Below, one piece after another: positions 22,043-33,206 of a stretch of 64,000 bases of DNA. Below the pieces are notes generated by a model that ran no database searches, was not told the origin of the DNA, and worked only from the letters and a program-made list of their open reading frames with translations. This DNA comes from Dendrolimus kikuchii. Taxonomy: Eukaryota; Arthropoda; Insecta; Lepidoptera; Lasiocampidae. Made by a program: the position numbers and the translations under genes. Within the stretch, counting starts at the first letter, position 1. Every line of letters begins with the position of its first letter. Location of the stretch: assembly GCA_019925095.2 (NCBI GenBank), contig CM034394.1, positions 27,268,272 through 27,332,271 of the forward strand. The letters are read 5' to 3'.

Positions 22043-25000
22043 TAACATGCTTATATACATTTCATATATGTGAGGGATAAAGATAACAGAGACACAAAAA
22101 TAAAAAAATGACAGATAATTACAATGCCTGATCCTTAATGGCGTTAATAACATATTTTTTAAAAGCACCCAAGGAAAGTGCAAAGATGTCGATGTTTTCT
22201 AAATATATATTGTAGTTGTTGACGAGTTGGTACATTGGAGCACGAAGTCCTGCCCAATATTTAGCGCGCGTCTAAGCACTGTCCTTGGGACGCAGTAACA
22301 TATAGTATTAGTAAGAGGCAAGCAGTCTATATCATTGTAACAAAGTTTATAAAGCAACAGCACCCAGTAAAAGACGTCTATTAGAGAGAGATAGTAGGTT
22401 ATATTTAAGTAATAAATGAGAGTATGGGAGATGGCCGCTACTACACCTATAGTACATTATATGCATTGAAATGTCGCAGGACATTGTGATTAAATTAACT
22501 TTATAATTTTTTACCTTTCTTAAATTCGTTGTACAAACTTGATCTTGCCTTATAATTTGAACAAATCTGTAGGGGGACAGAGTTAATAAAATTTTAAATA
22601 TTTTAATGTGTTTGGAGTCGTTATTTGGTGGGCTGAGTAACAGTGAAGTGTGTTGTACAGGCGTTCGCCGCGTTCGAGGACAAAGCGTTATCTCCTGAGG
22701 AAGAGGAGAAGCGGCACCTGGCCAAATGCAAAATGCTTGGCAACATAAAATTCATCGGGGAGCTGGGCAAGCTGGAGATCCTGGCAGAGTCGATTCTGCA
22801 CCGGTGCATCCAGAACCTGTTGGCGCGGCGCGCGGCCGCCGACCACCACGAGGACCTGGAGTGCCTCGCGCAGCTGGTGCGCACGTGCGGCCGCGTGCTC
22901 GACTCGGAGCGCGGCCGCGGCCTCATGGAGCAGTACTTCGCGCGCATCGAGGCGCTGAGCGCGTCGCGCGAGCTCGCGCCGCGCATCCGGTTCATGCTGC
23001 GCGACGTGGTGGAGCTGCGCCGCGGCGGGTGGGTGCCGCGCGCCGCCTCCAGCGCCGAGGGGCCCGTGCCCATCCACCAGCTGCGCGACGACGACGAGCC
23101 GCCGCCGCCGTCGGCGCACGCGCGCCGCGACCGGGACCGCGACCGCGACTCGCTCTTCCGCGGCGGGTTGCGCTCGCGCCCGCTGGACGACGTGCTCGCC
23201 GGCCTGCACCTGCAGCCGCCGGACAAGCTCGTGCCGCCCCCCGACAAGCTGTTCGGCAACGGCTTCGGCGCGCCCAGGGACGCGTTCCGGCAGCGCGGCG
23301 GCGGCGGCGCCGGCGGCGGCGGCGGCGGCTACTACCAGCGGCAGCCGGGCGGCGGCTACGGCAAGCACGCGCCCGCCTCGCAGGCGCACCAGCAGCAGGC
23401 GCAGGGCGGCCGCGACGGCGCGCGCTCCGGCAAGACGCGCGTCTACGCGCCCGGCGCGCTCGAGGACGTGCAGATGCGCCCCGCCGCCAACTCGCTCATG
23501 TTCACCGCCAACAGGCTCAGCAAGCCGCAGCCGCAGATACCGCTCGCGCCCGTGCAGCAGAGTCAGTCCCAAACACGATTCTCGTTCATGTGCATGCAAC
23601 ATCCATTCCAACCACCATACATCTATCATGCTTTAGATTAACTAGTTAATCGATTAAAGTTGCAACCTAAGTAAAGGTATTTTTGGAAGTACTTAAAATC
23701 GCCAAGGTCTAACAGTCACGATATCCCTGATGAAATGTTTCTTGGCACCGTGAATGTCCTTCGGGGTCAACAGATTGGCAATTTACTCTCTGATTACTTT
23801 AACTCAATCTTTGATACTAACTCAGAGATTACATCATTACCCGTCAATTCAGAAATGTCACAGTTCACTAAGTTCATGTTTTATAACCAAATCTGAAATA
23901 CTAAATGCCCTTAACCTACTAGACACTAACAAAGGTCCAAGACCCGACAGTATACCACCAATGTTTTTAAGAAATTGTGCATCTCAGTTGGTTGAGCCAT
24001 TGTTTATTATCTTTAGCAAATCACTCCTTTCTGGCCTGATTCCTATAAATTGGAAAACTGCATACGTCACGCCAATACACAAAAAAAGTGATTACAGCGA
24101 CATAACCGACTGTCAGCCGATCTCTATTCTGTCTTCTATAAATAAATTATTCGAATCTATGGTCCAGAAAATAATATATTTTCACTTTAAACCTTTAATC
24201 AACTGCCAACAAATCGTATTTTACTGGGTAGGTCGACCACGTCTAACTTTCTTGCATATGTCAACGATATAATCGAAGTGTTTGAAAAATAATGTTCACG
24301 CAATCTACACTAACTTTTCCAAAGTGTTTGACATGGTTGATCATGGCTTACTTCTTCAGAAGCTTGGCCATACAGGCATATGTAGTTCGTTGCTGAGATA
24401 GTGCGAGTCATATCTTCGAAATCGCTCACAACTAGTTGTCCGTCGTAGCTTCTTCAAGTCCCCAATCAAATTAATACTTTCTGGTGTACCTCAAGGCTCA
24501 CATCTTGGACCATTATTTTTCTGAATATTCATTAATAACCTTTGCCCTGCAATTACTTCCAAATTCAAAATGTAATGTATGTTAATGATTTAAACAATAT
24601 ATAGAGCTATTAACTACAATAATGATATCAATATCTTGCAACATGACCTAAAAAACATTGATCGCTGGTGTAAGCTAAACAACATGACTCAATGCATCTA
24701 AATGTTTCCACATTAAGTTCACCCGCAAAAGAGAGTCAATTGATGCAAAATAGTGTATTGACGGCACATCAGTCGAGGAGGTTTCTAGTACTCGCGATTT
24801 GAGAGTGATTGTTGACAAAAAGTTAGATTTTAGAGAACATATTGATTCTGTCACCAAAAAAGGTTCTACATTGGCTGGTTTTGTTATAAGACAAACTAAA
24901 CTTTTCAAAGAACCTGAGATACATTATATTATCCTATTTAATACATGTCCACGGTTTACTTGAGTATTACAATACTGTTTGCAATCCATTTTACACTGTT

Positions 25001-28000
25001 CATGTACAGAAGAAAAGAAAAACTACAAAGCAGTTTTTTTACCATCTTACATACGCTTATAATCACTGCCATAGTCTAAATAGTTACAACTCTTGACTGT
25101 TGATATTGTGTTTTTTTATGAACTCTTAAACAGCAAAATTGACAGCCCTGAACTTCTTGACAAACTAAAATTTGCTGTACCACAAGCTGGATGCCATTTG
25201 TATAATCGTAAAACACTCACTCTACTAGTACGTTGCACTATGTACTGTTAACACTCACCACTCTACTGTCTATGTACTGCCTACAACAATGTCTGCCATG
25301 AGGTCAATGTTTTCAATGCATTGGTTATGCACTTCAAGAAGTTTCACACTCTTTGTTAATTATTTATTTATTTCTTTTCTTTCTTCTTAAATGATTATGT
25401 ACGCGATGTCCATTTATAATGCATGCTGTGTTTGCATCAAGAAGGACATACAGCAACCACATTCTCTGTCTTCTAGATTTGTTTAAAAGTATGTAAACTC
25501 AGTTGACCAGATTGTGAACTAAACTAAAAAACAATTAAGGCACTTCAAAACATGACAGTCTAATAAAAGCTCGAGATGTGCCGATTTTGTACCTCCCCGA
25601 ATATTCAGGTCCTGTTGTGCTCTCAGGGAACGAGGAAGGCTAACGTGCGCGTGTTTCAGACGTGCTCGCGCCCAGCTTCGCCAGCGCGCCGCTGCTGATG
25701 AAGGAGCCCGCCATCACCATCAAGCCGGCCCCCGACAAGAAGGACAAGCCCAAAAAGGACAAGGTGAGCTCCCGGTGCCGTCGCGGCCGCCCGCTCTCGT
25801 CGACTCTCGTCTCATCCGCGTCTCGTCGGCAGGGCCTGAACAAGGAGGAGGCGTGCCGGCTGGCCCTCGAGGCCGTGGAGGCCGTCGCCGCCGAGGGCGA
25901 GGACGCAGAGGCGCTGCGCCGGCTCGCCGAGCTGCACCTGCCCGACAAACTGGTGCGGCGCGCCATCGCCGCCGCGCTGGAGCACGCGCTGGCGGCACCG
26001 GCGCCGGCGCCCGAGGGCGCCCCGGCGCAGGAGCCGCCGCCCGTGGTGCGCGCCGCGTGCGTGGTCGTGCGCCGCGTGAAGCGCGCGCCGCAAGCGGAGG
26101 CGCTGCGCGCGCTCGTCGCGGCGACGCACCCGCACGCGCGGCTGCCGGCGCTGCTGGCGCACGCCGTCGACGCGCGGCTGGTGTCGCTCGCGGAGGTGGG
26201 CGCCTGGTGCGAGGGCGGCCAGTACCACCCGCTGCTGCTCGAGCTACTACAGCGGCTGCACGAGGTGGTCGGCGCGGAGCGGCTGCAGCAGCTCTACGAT
26301 GAGAGCAAGATCAACCTGGCCGCGTACGCGTCGGAGCGCGACGGCGAGGGCGGGGGCGGGGGCGCGGCGGGCGCTCTGGACGCTCTCGAAGCGCGCGGGC
26401 TCGGCGCGCTGGTGCCGCAGCTGCGCGTGCAGGCGCAGCTGGCGCGGCAGCTGGCCGCGGAGCCGGCGCCGACGGCGCTGTACCGATGGATCAAGGCGAA
26501 CGTGGAGCCGGCGGTGCGGCAGAACGCGGCGTTCGTGTCGACGCTGGTGGCGCTGGTGGGCGAGCACGTGACGCGCGCCGCCGAGGTGGGCGCGGGCGAG
26601 GCGGGCGCGCCCGACAAGGCGGCGCTGGAGCGCGAGAAGGCGCTCGTGGAGGCGTACGCGCCGCTGCTGACAGCGCTGCTCGCGGGCAGGCCGGACCTGC
26701 AGCTCGCCGCCGTCTACGCGGTGCAGGTGCACGCGCACCAACACCGCTACCCGAAAGGTATCTAACTACTTCATTTTCTCATCTCTAGTTTTATAGTGTA
26801 TTAGGATATGCCTGCGACTGCGTTCACCCTTGGCTTCAATTTCCCGTGGGATTCCCGGGACACGAAATACCGCAACATTTAAAAAAGAATGTAAGCTATT
26901 GGTCTAGCGAAAACTGTGTTGGAATAAGCCAATTTTTATGCACCTGAACAAATACATAGCACTCCCGGGAAAATTTCCGCGAGAATCCCAGGTTAACAAA
27001 TTGGACAAATTTTAAATCTAAGAATTTGCTGTCTCTCAGTGAAAATCGCATCGAAATCGGCCCAGTAGTTTTTACGTGAATTCCAAAAAAACTAAAAATC
27101 TAAAAAAATTGCATGGTGTTCTCCATCGTTTATATAATGTTCCAGAGTTTATCCCGCGGCTGCGCCACTAAATGGATTTGTAATTGTTTGTGAACATTAA
27201 TTACTATACTATCATCTGTAAACAGAATTGTCACGGCTAATGCTTTCTGGAAGGTCATTAATTAAAAATTATAAAGAGTAACGGGCCTAGAATGCTTCCT
27301 TGAAGGACTCCTTGTGTTACATCACAAAATTCTGAAGCATAAGTCATTAGTCATTTAGTTGCTGGGCGTGCGTGATTTACGCGTGAGATCTGGGTGCTCT
27401 CGATTTGTGAGATACATACATACATACATAACTTCACGCCAGTTCCCTTGCGGGGTAGGCACGAGCAACAGATACGATACGATAATTAAATAACGAAATA
27501 AATTACTTTGACTTTTGATTATGATTTTGAAAGAGACGAGACATTTCCTCTGACCCCATATTTTTTCTAATTTATATAGCAATGTCTTTTGGTTAAAAGA
27601 AACAAATGCTTTTTTTTATTCCATAAAGAGTGCCGATACTACTTTTTTTTTTTGACATCTTATCCTGTCAGAAATTTATACATGGCTAAATTTATTGTTT
27701 TGTTTTGTTTTTCCTAAAACCCAACTGTTTATATGTAAATATATTTTTGAGTTAAAAAAAGTTACTTATGGCGTTTGGATAAGAGTCAATTCCTCTTACA
27801 CCTTAGCCACAGATTAGGTTTAGGTGGGTCAATGAACTATATATAGAAGATAATTATGTAGTATATAATGTATTCAATCAGTTCCGTGACTGGTAGACTT
27901 TACGGACAACAAAGGTACACTGGCTTGTCGGAGCCTTGGAAGTTCTTCAAGTTAAGTAATTTAAAAGCTCTAATATTAGCTAGTAGTTGTCTGCGTCTGG

Positions 28001-28852
28001 AATGTGTTTGTAGGTTTTCTTAAGCAATGAAAGGGTAGCCTTGGTCGCCAGCGGGTATACGTAATTATTTACTAAAGTTAAAAAAAAAATACTATTAAAA
28101 ATAATATATAATTAGTTAAAAGAGAGAATATTTATAAAATAAATGAACAGCTGATATTTGAATTTTAATGTGAGAACCAAACTTAACTGTCATCGCATCT
28201 TTTTTAAACTCTTGACACTGACATAGTTTGGCAGCCATTAGTAGTCAATGGCTGTTCAAAGTTATAACATTAATTACTTTTTTAAACAGTTTTGGGAAAA
28301 CTGGGCTAAGTGCTATAGCAGCCCATATCCTGTTTGTCTTTTTTTTGTAATAAGGGTATTATTACAGTAGTTTTCAATTTATTTGGAAATGTAGCAGAAG
28401 AAATGCATTACTTAAAGATGTAATTTAGTACCAGTGAAATTCTAGTTGATCTTATCTTAAGTATTTTTGAGCTGATTCCATCTGTTCTACTGTAACCGTC
28501 TGATAACAATGTGAAATGCTTACTCATGTGTAGTAGCTGTAGGTTTTCCATCGTTAAATGAATACATCGTGTAATGTGGGTGCAGGGATGCTGCTGCGCT
28601 GGTTCATGTACCTGTACAACCTGGAGGTGTGCGAAGAAGAAGCGTTCCTGCGCTGGCGTGAGGACGTCACCGACGCCTACCCCGGCAAGGGCGAGGCGCT
28701 CTTCCAGGTGAGCGGCCCTCCCCCACCTCCTGCCCCCATCAGTCAGACGCCTCCCGACCCTCTAACGCCACGGCGCTCTCCGCCCGCAGGTGAACACGTG
28801 GCTGACGTGGCTGCAGCAGCAGGAGTCGGAGGACGAGGAGGCGGAGGAGTAG
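20867..28852 (+). CDS. NAT1: NAT1 / eIF4G2 (DAP5) translation factor, six coding exons
   Basis: eIF4G-related scaffold that binds eIF4A and eIF3 but lacks the eIF4E-binding N-terminus; it drives cap-independent and alternative cytoplasmic initiation. Exons 20867-21458, 22661-23561, 25660-25763, 25833-26757, 28586-28707 and 28790-28852 join in phase (2,0,1,0,1,0) to about 902 residues, near the human length. MIF4G spans about 100-327 ([30 protein letters not shown]), MA3 starts near 532, and W2 lies at the C-terminus ([19 protein letters not shown], then an acidic [18 protein letters not shown] end). No in-frame ATG precedes the MIF4G domain. The family is known to start at GUG, so the start is probably a GTG at the 5' edge or in the preceding exon. 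Exons are very GC-rich. Confidence 0.95.
21860..22041 (+). repeat. (CA)n microsatellite in NAT1 intron
   Basis: About 180 bases of CA repeat with CG interruptions in the 5' half and a pure CA run at the 3' end. The rest of this intron (21459-22660) shows nothing recognisable. Confidence 0.95.
22661..23561 (+). CDS. NAT1: NAT1 coding exon b (end of MIF4G and linker)
   Basis: Acceptor TTGTACAG|GCG, donor CAGCAGA|GTCAGT, phase 0 to 1. It carries [32 protein letters not shown] and [13 protein letters not shown], then a low-complexity Gly/Gln/Arg linker ending [11 protein letters not shown], where human NAT1 has KLQPQITM. The poly-Gly run at about 23300 is longer than in vertebrates. Confidence 0.92.
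23745..25320 (+). pseudogene. Degenerate jockey/CR1 RT in NAT1 intron, sense
   Basis: Readable RT blocks in order: [18 protein letters not shown] and [12 protein letters not shown], then (shifted) [18 protein letters not shown], [13 protein letters not shown] and [14 protein letters not shown], ending [13 protein letters not shown]. Several frameshifts and stops break the frame. It fills most of NAT1 intron 23562-25659 in the sense orientation. Confidence 0.8.
25660..25763 (+). CDS. NAT1: NAT1 coding exon c (Lys-rich linker before MA3)
   Basis: Acceptor GTGTTTCAG|AC completes the split Asn codon left by exon b; donor AAG|GTGAGC. It encodes [18 protein letters not shown] and a Lys-rich stretch matching the vertebrate region just before MA3. 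Confidence 0.88.
25764..25832 (+). other. 69-base NAT1 intron, in frame and stop-free
   Basis: Between AAG|GTGAGC and GGCAG|GGC. Its length is 23 codons, it contains no stop in the NAT1 frame, and it is GC-rich. Retention would add an Arg/Ser-rich 23-residue insert between the linker and MA3. Confidence 0.75.
25833..26757 (+). CDS. NAT1: NAT1 coding exon d (MA3 and start of W2)
   Basis: Acceptor GTCGGCAG|GGC, donor CCGAAAG|GTATCT, phase 0 to 1. It begins [15 protein letters not shown] (MA3 helix 1) and includes [35 protein letters not shown] and [13 protein letters not shown], all aligning with human NAT1. Third codon positions are almost all G or C. Confidence 0.92.
26815..27150 (-). repeat. 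Dispersed repeat family D, copy 2
   Basis: Inverted relative to 12719-13150: it shares the CCCGTGGGATTCCCGG block, AATTTGCTGTC and CCAGTAGTTTTTACGTGA. It lies in NAT1 intron 4. Confidence 0.5.
27170..28520 (-). pseudogene. Degenerate jockey-like RT in NAT1 intron, antisense
   Basis: On the minus strand, about 28480-28260 reads [21 protein letters not shown] RT block 2, and 27350-27170 reads a GSILGPLLF and [14 protein letters not shown] block just before the catalytic region. The middle is unreadable. It is old and heavily mutated, and a family A tail has inserted at 27414-27472. Confidence 0.55.
27414..27472 (-). mobile_element. Family A tail fragment
   Basis: Minimal antisense copy: ATGT tail and the CTACCCCGCAAGGGAACTGG word only, about 60 bases. 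Confidence 0.7.
28586..28707 (+). CDS. NAT1: NAT1 coding exon e (W2 AA-box core)
   Basis: Acceptor GGGTGCAG|GG completes the Gly codon; donor TTCCAG|GTGAGC. It encodes [14 protein letters not shown] and [20 protein letters not shown], the acidic-aromatic W2 core. Confidence 0.93.
28790..28852 (+). CDS. NAT1: NAT1 terminal coding exon f
   Basis: Acceptor CGCCCGCAG|GTG after an 82-base intron. It encodes [11 protein letters not shown] and an acidic end before TAG, equivalent to the vertebrate VNQWLTWL end. Confidence 0.93.
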   Translation: MNTWLTWLQQQESEDEEAEE

Positions 28853-29208
28853 CTCCGCTCCGCTCCGTTGCCGCCGCCGCCGCCCGGCGTCTCCGCTCCG
28901 CTTGTCGCGCTCGTCCCGCCGCGGATGGACGCCGCGCTCCACTCTTAAATAGGACACTTTTAGGTTACTACGTAAACGAATATTAGTATCTCGAGATAAT
29001 TTTTTGTAGGCCTTTTACTCGATTTTGATACTTTTTACAAGTGTATACAATGTATAGTGGTCGCCTGGACGTGTGGTTGCACCCCGGTCTGCCTTCCACC
29101 CCCCCAGCCCCCTCACCCCCCACTCGCACCTCACCCGCGGGGAGCGTGTTTTAGTTGAAATTGTATAATATATATATATACGAGAAACTTAAATCAATTT
29201 TTCTATTG

Positions 29209-29214
29209 AATAAA
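29209..29214 (+). terminator. Candidate NAT1 poly(A) signal
   Basis: AATAAA about 360 bases after the NAT1 stop. A second AATAAA at 29470-29475 could give a longer 3' UTR. The 3' UTR begins GC-rich and turns AT-rich after about 28990. Confidence 0.5.
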
Positions 29215-29964
29215 TAATATCATGATGATCTTATTTTTTGCTGAATGGACTTAGTGTTTAACTGTAAGAATGCTTAAATTTCATTGTATTAACAAATTTT
29301 AGAATTTTACAACACGATATAAACGAGGAATGAACAACGCCAACGAGTGCGTCGGCGAGTGAGTTGTGTTCAAGTTGTGAGATGAATCAAATGCAGATTA
29401 TTAAGTAAATGATAAATAAATAAATATAAGTGACCGTTCGTGTCTCGATCAATATGTATTCAGGATGAGAATAAACTTCAGTGTAATTTATTACAAAAAC
29501 GACCAAATGGTTTTATTTCATTCCAGTCGACCCCCTCCCCCCCTCCCATTCAAAACTCAAAAGATGATCATCGCCTCTACAAACTTCAGCTGGAATGCTG
29601 CTAATTGGACATGACATTAATTAATGCCAGTCTTTAAAGTATGCAATAGAAAACTGAACAAAATTAAGACCAAGTAGAGGTTGAAAAATCGTCCATATAT
29701 GCAGATTTTAAACAAATAAAGAATCGTTGAACAATAAATAGATGTTTGGTATAAGGAATTATAAATTATACGAATTGAAGTATGTAATAAGAATGAGTTC
29801 ATTTCAACTTGTGTAATTTGTAATTATTCTATATACCAAACATTTATTTATTGTTATTTATTTAGGTTTACGGCTTGGCAGCTAGGCCTTTAAGCCAGAT
29901 CTTAGTTTACAATATAGTTTCTTTATTTTCTTAAGCCCATGTGTAGCACAGCTGAACTGTAGGT
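29215..29964. other. Nothing recognised
   Basis: AT-rich; the first 270 bases may be extended NAT1 3' UTR. Confidence 0.35.
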
Positions 29965-30170
29965 AATCAGCTAGTGCCATTCATCGGAGTTCTTGTGACA
30001 ACTCAAAAGGCCACATTTGACTATACAGTTCACATTTCTCACAAAACACATAATTACTACTCATAAACTATCAATGTCCTACAACTATTGTTCATTTTAG
30101 AGTAATTTTACACATTTTTAGAAAATAAAATTGCTCAGCACATCTTTCAGTTCCCGCCAAAAACTCCTTT
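29965..30170 (+). repeat. Dispersed repeat family G, copy 2
   Basis: 5'-truncated copy of 4471-4770: shares CATTTGACTATACAGTTCAC, TCATAAACTATCAAT and CAGTTCCCGCCAAAAA. Confidence 0.6.
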
Positions 30171-30504
30171 ATTTATTATTAAAAGACAACCATAGATAAT
30201 AACTATATATTATAAGAGACTACTAACCTTTCGATGCTTACGGGACTCATGAGATAGTGTTATTTGTGCTGATGAGTGTCGAGCTTGGGGAATACTACCG
30301 CCAAAAGTTCTATTGTTAGGAAGACAAATGTTGGGGCTAATAACTTAATTTATACATTCAAAGGTTTGTAAAAGTTTGAAAATATGTACATATAAAAAAT
30401 ATTATTATTATATAAATTTCAGGCAAGTGCAAAATAATCACTATTCATTATTTGGTTATGAAAGTTTAAGGGAAAGTACCACATATCTCAAAATCTACTC
30501 GACG

Positions 30505-30785
30505 GGTATGAAAACCTCTGTCGTTGAGTAGGTTAAGTCTTTGTCGGCTTGCTTCGCTACAATGCAAAGACAGGGTTCGATTCCTGGCATAGTAGATTTC
30601 GTAAACGAACTTTCCGTTATTTGCTATGGTCTGGGACTCTGGCACCGGGGCCGCCCTAGAGCGGGCCGCGTTGTATATTATCCGATAACAAGCGTTACTT
30701 GCTTAGCTTGGGGATATACAATGTGTGTGTCTGCCGAATATTATATGCTGAAACCAACCTTCGTTGGAAGTATTTTTAGTTAATT
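30505..30785 (+). mobile_element. tRNA-derived SINE
   Basis: Degenerate A-box GTTGAGTAGGTT, intact B-box GGTTCGATTCC (30574-30584), and the family body TTATTTGCTATGGTCTGG, GCTTGGGGATATACAAT and GTCTGCCGAATATTAT. Transcribed by RNA polymerase III when active. Confidence 0.8.
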
Positions 30786-31375
30786 TCAAAAGTTAGAGGG
30801 AGTACAATTGTTATTATCGGAAACGTAATTCGCAAGACTAAGATCTCACTTACAGCAAACTACTACGTGTATTGAAAAATATTTCAACCTAGGTTGTTGG
30901 CCATTCTGAATTTTTAGTTGATTCGTGGACTTATCACTATGTACCGTTATATAGGCTACATCTTGACAAAATTCATCCATATATAGTTTGACCATGGATA
31001 ATAACACTATATATAAATGGTTTGTGACAAAAAGGAATGACGACAAAGACATAAAAAGTCGTTTTTTTTACCGATCTCCGTGAAAATTAGCACGTCTTAA
31101 ACCCTCGACACCAGATGGCGCTGCGGCGAATTATTTTCGTAGTATAATAAAATTTTAAGATCCTTTTCAATAATTAATTATTACCGTTCAATCTGACATT
31201 TTTAGGACTAACGGCCTGAACTTATATTAATAATATTTGGCAAGGAGATAGATTAGATGCTTGGCCTGGCAATGGACATGCTTACGTATGCGCAATACAT
31301 AATTCCTCAAGTTAAAAGACCTTTTATTTGTCCCTGCGCCACAGTTCCAAAGAACATCCCTTACCATCTCCAACA
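30786..31375. other. Nothing recognised
   Basis: AT-rich unique sequence. Confidence 0.35.
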
Positions 31376-31660
31376 GTCGCAATAGTGTCCTTGGCGTCGA
31401 CATAAGAACGACGTGCAGTTTTGCAGTCATCTGGAAGGCAAGGCTAAACTTGCTTCCAAAAAGCTTGGTGTGTTAAACCGGTCCAAGCGGTACTTCACTC
31501 CGCGGTATACACACAAAGCGCAAATTAGGCCGCATATGGAGTACTGCTCACACCTATGGGCCGGAGCACCCGCTTACCGACGCTAGATGGAGTCGAGGGG
31601 GTCTGCCTCGACTCCATCTAGCGTCGTACCGTTCGTATAGTCGACAATTTCATTTTTTTT
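31376..31660 (+). pseudogene. R1/jockey-like RT fragment
   Basis: Reads KAKLASKKLGVLNRSKRYF, RPHMEYCSHLWAGAPAY and then an RRTVRIVDN-like segment, the C-terminal part of a LINE RT. The frame is disrupted at 31578-31605 by an inverted duplication forming a perfect hairpin. Confidence 0.75.
31578..31626. repeat. Perfect 21-bp-stem hairpin in an RT fragment
   Basis: 31578-31598 is the exact reverse complement of 31606-31626, separated by a 7-base loop. The right arm fits the RT reading frame; the left arm does not. Confidence 0.95.
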
Positions 31661-33074
31661 TTCTCCAGGGCTTCTCCGTTATAGGTTAAGACAGAGATTT
31701 TTATACATCAATTTCTACAGTGAAAAAATCTAAATTTTGCTACTACTTATTATGTTTGGTTAGGAGTAAATAAATTATTGCCTAGGTACATTGGGTAGGG
31801 GGATAGATGAAAGGATGGACAGGGTTATTATAAAGAACTTTAGCGGGTCTCCTACAGGGCTTTCGGTGGAAGCCTGTAGGAGATGCTGGCGGGATATGCC
31901 GGTGGAAATAATACACCAGTCACTCTTACGGTTCACGTCGTTTATTCGAACGCTACTGAGTTGTGTTTATAATAAAATAACCATTGGCTATATTAAAGCC
32001 GTAATCGGTATATTCGTACGTTAACTAAGTTGTATAGACTCTAACCCGCTGACTACTACTTTTAATACACTGCAGCTAATACTCTAACACACACTCGTAA
32101 CACACTGACTTGTCTTGGCGGATCACTCACTACTTATACGAACAAATACATAAAAAAGAACTAACATTTTGCAGCAGCTTCCCACGATTTCTCCGGCCTG
32201 GACCCAACCCTTCTGGGAAGATGCGACCCCTGTCCATAAACTAATAAACTGTTTTCTCACTATTTTAAAACAAAGCATGCGGTTAAATTACACAAATATA
32301 TACAATGGCAATGACAGATGTCAGGCTCATCTTTCTTTGACTCGAATGGTCTTACAAAGGACGTTATCTTAAACTATTACCGAAATTCTCGAAAATATAA
32401 AACAATGGAAGACATTACGGGGGACGTCATAAATTATTATATATCCCAGCATCTGCATTGCCTTCGTGGGAAACAACTTTCTAAAAACTATCTACAAACT
32501 ATTTCGGCATCGTTAACAGTTATAATTGGGTAAGTAGGTGGGTTTGGAAAATGGTTGATTGGAGATAATAAGTTGGGAAGGGTATGAATGGGTGTTTGGT
32601 TTTGGATTGGGAGTTGGTAGGATGCGACAATTTCATATTAACGGGCGTTAGTCGCTTAGCTTTCGGAGAGACTGTATCTCTGCATATTCTACCGGCCGTA
32701 TAACAGGGAGTGTTCCGAGGAATTGATTAATTTCATGCGAGTATCGTACAAATCAGTTTGAAACGATTTAAATGCGAGACTTGCCTTTCGAGTTCGGTGA
32801 TTAGCAAGGTATTTTGTTTACACAGATATTCAATGACCAGGTAATATCGCACTTCCACGTATGATATCGTATGTATAGTTTACATGATATTTTTTTCTTG
32901 CTTTCGACAATCGTATCTTCGAGGCATGAAACTCTCCGTGTAAATAGTCCTTAAGTGACCGGTAATATCCGTTCTTAATTTCTTACCCAAAGCATTTGAT
33001 AATAAGAAGAGGTTTTAGCGTTACAAATACATTTTTACGTCTTTCAAAAAAACTAGTAGCAGTATAAATTTCAG
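31661..33074. other. Nothing firmly recognised
   Basis: Unique AT-rich sequence. Small ORFs at 31791-32024, 32169-32372 and 32318-32533 carry no recognisable motif. Upstream exons of the candidate gene ending at 33206 may lie here, but I cannot define them. Confidence 0.35.
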
Positions 33075-33206
33075 ATGAACAGTTTTTTAGCTCATGGCAG
33101 CAGAAGATTTGGCATAAACTTTTGCCCAGGAACTGCAACTCCAGTACCATCAGACCTTGAAGATGAGCTGGAGGTGGCTTCGTCTACCTTCGCAGACTAT
33201 GGATGA
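33075..33206 (+). CDS. Candidate terminal exon of an unidentified gene
   Basis: An acceptor-like AAATTTCAG precedes a 43-codon open segment (for example GINFCPGTATPVPSDLEDE) that ends in TGA. It is followed by about 715 bases of AT-rich sequence and AATAAA at 33921. The acidic, non-repetitive peptide looks protein-like, but I do not recognise the family and cannot find upstream exons. An alternative frame gives a shorter peptide. Confidence 0.25.
   Translation: MNSFLAHGSRRFGINFCPGTATPVPSDLEDELEVASSTFADYG

Noticed and set aside
21801..22183. Cys/Val or His/Thr repeat ORFs at the CA tract
   Set aside because: Pure translations of a dinucleotide microsatellite.
22688..23629. 313-codon antisense ORF over NAT1 exon b
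   Set aside because: Shadow of the GC-rich sense exon; Arg/Ala/Val-rich without motifs, while the sense frame aligns with NAT1 throughout.
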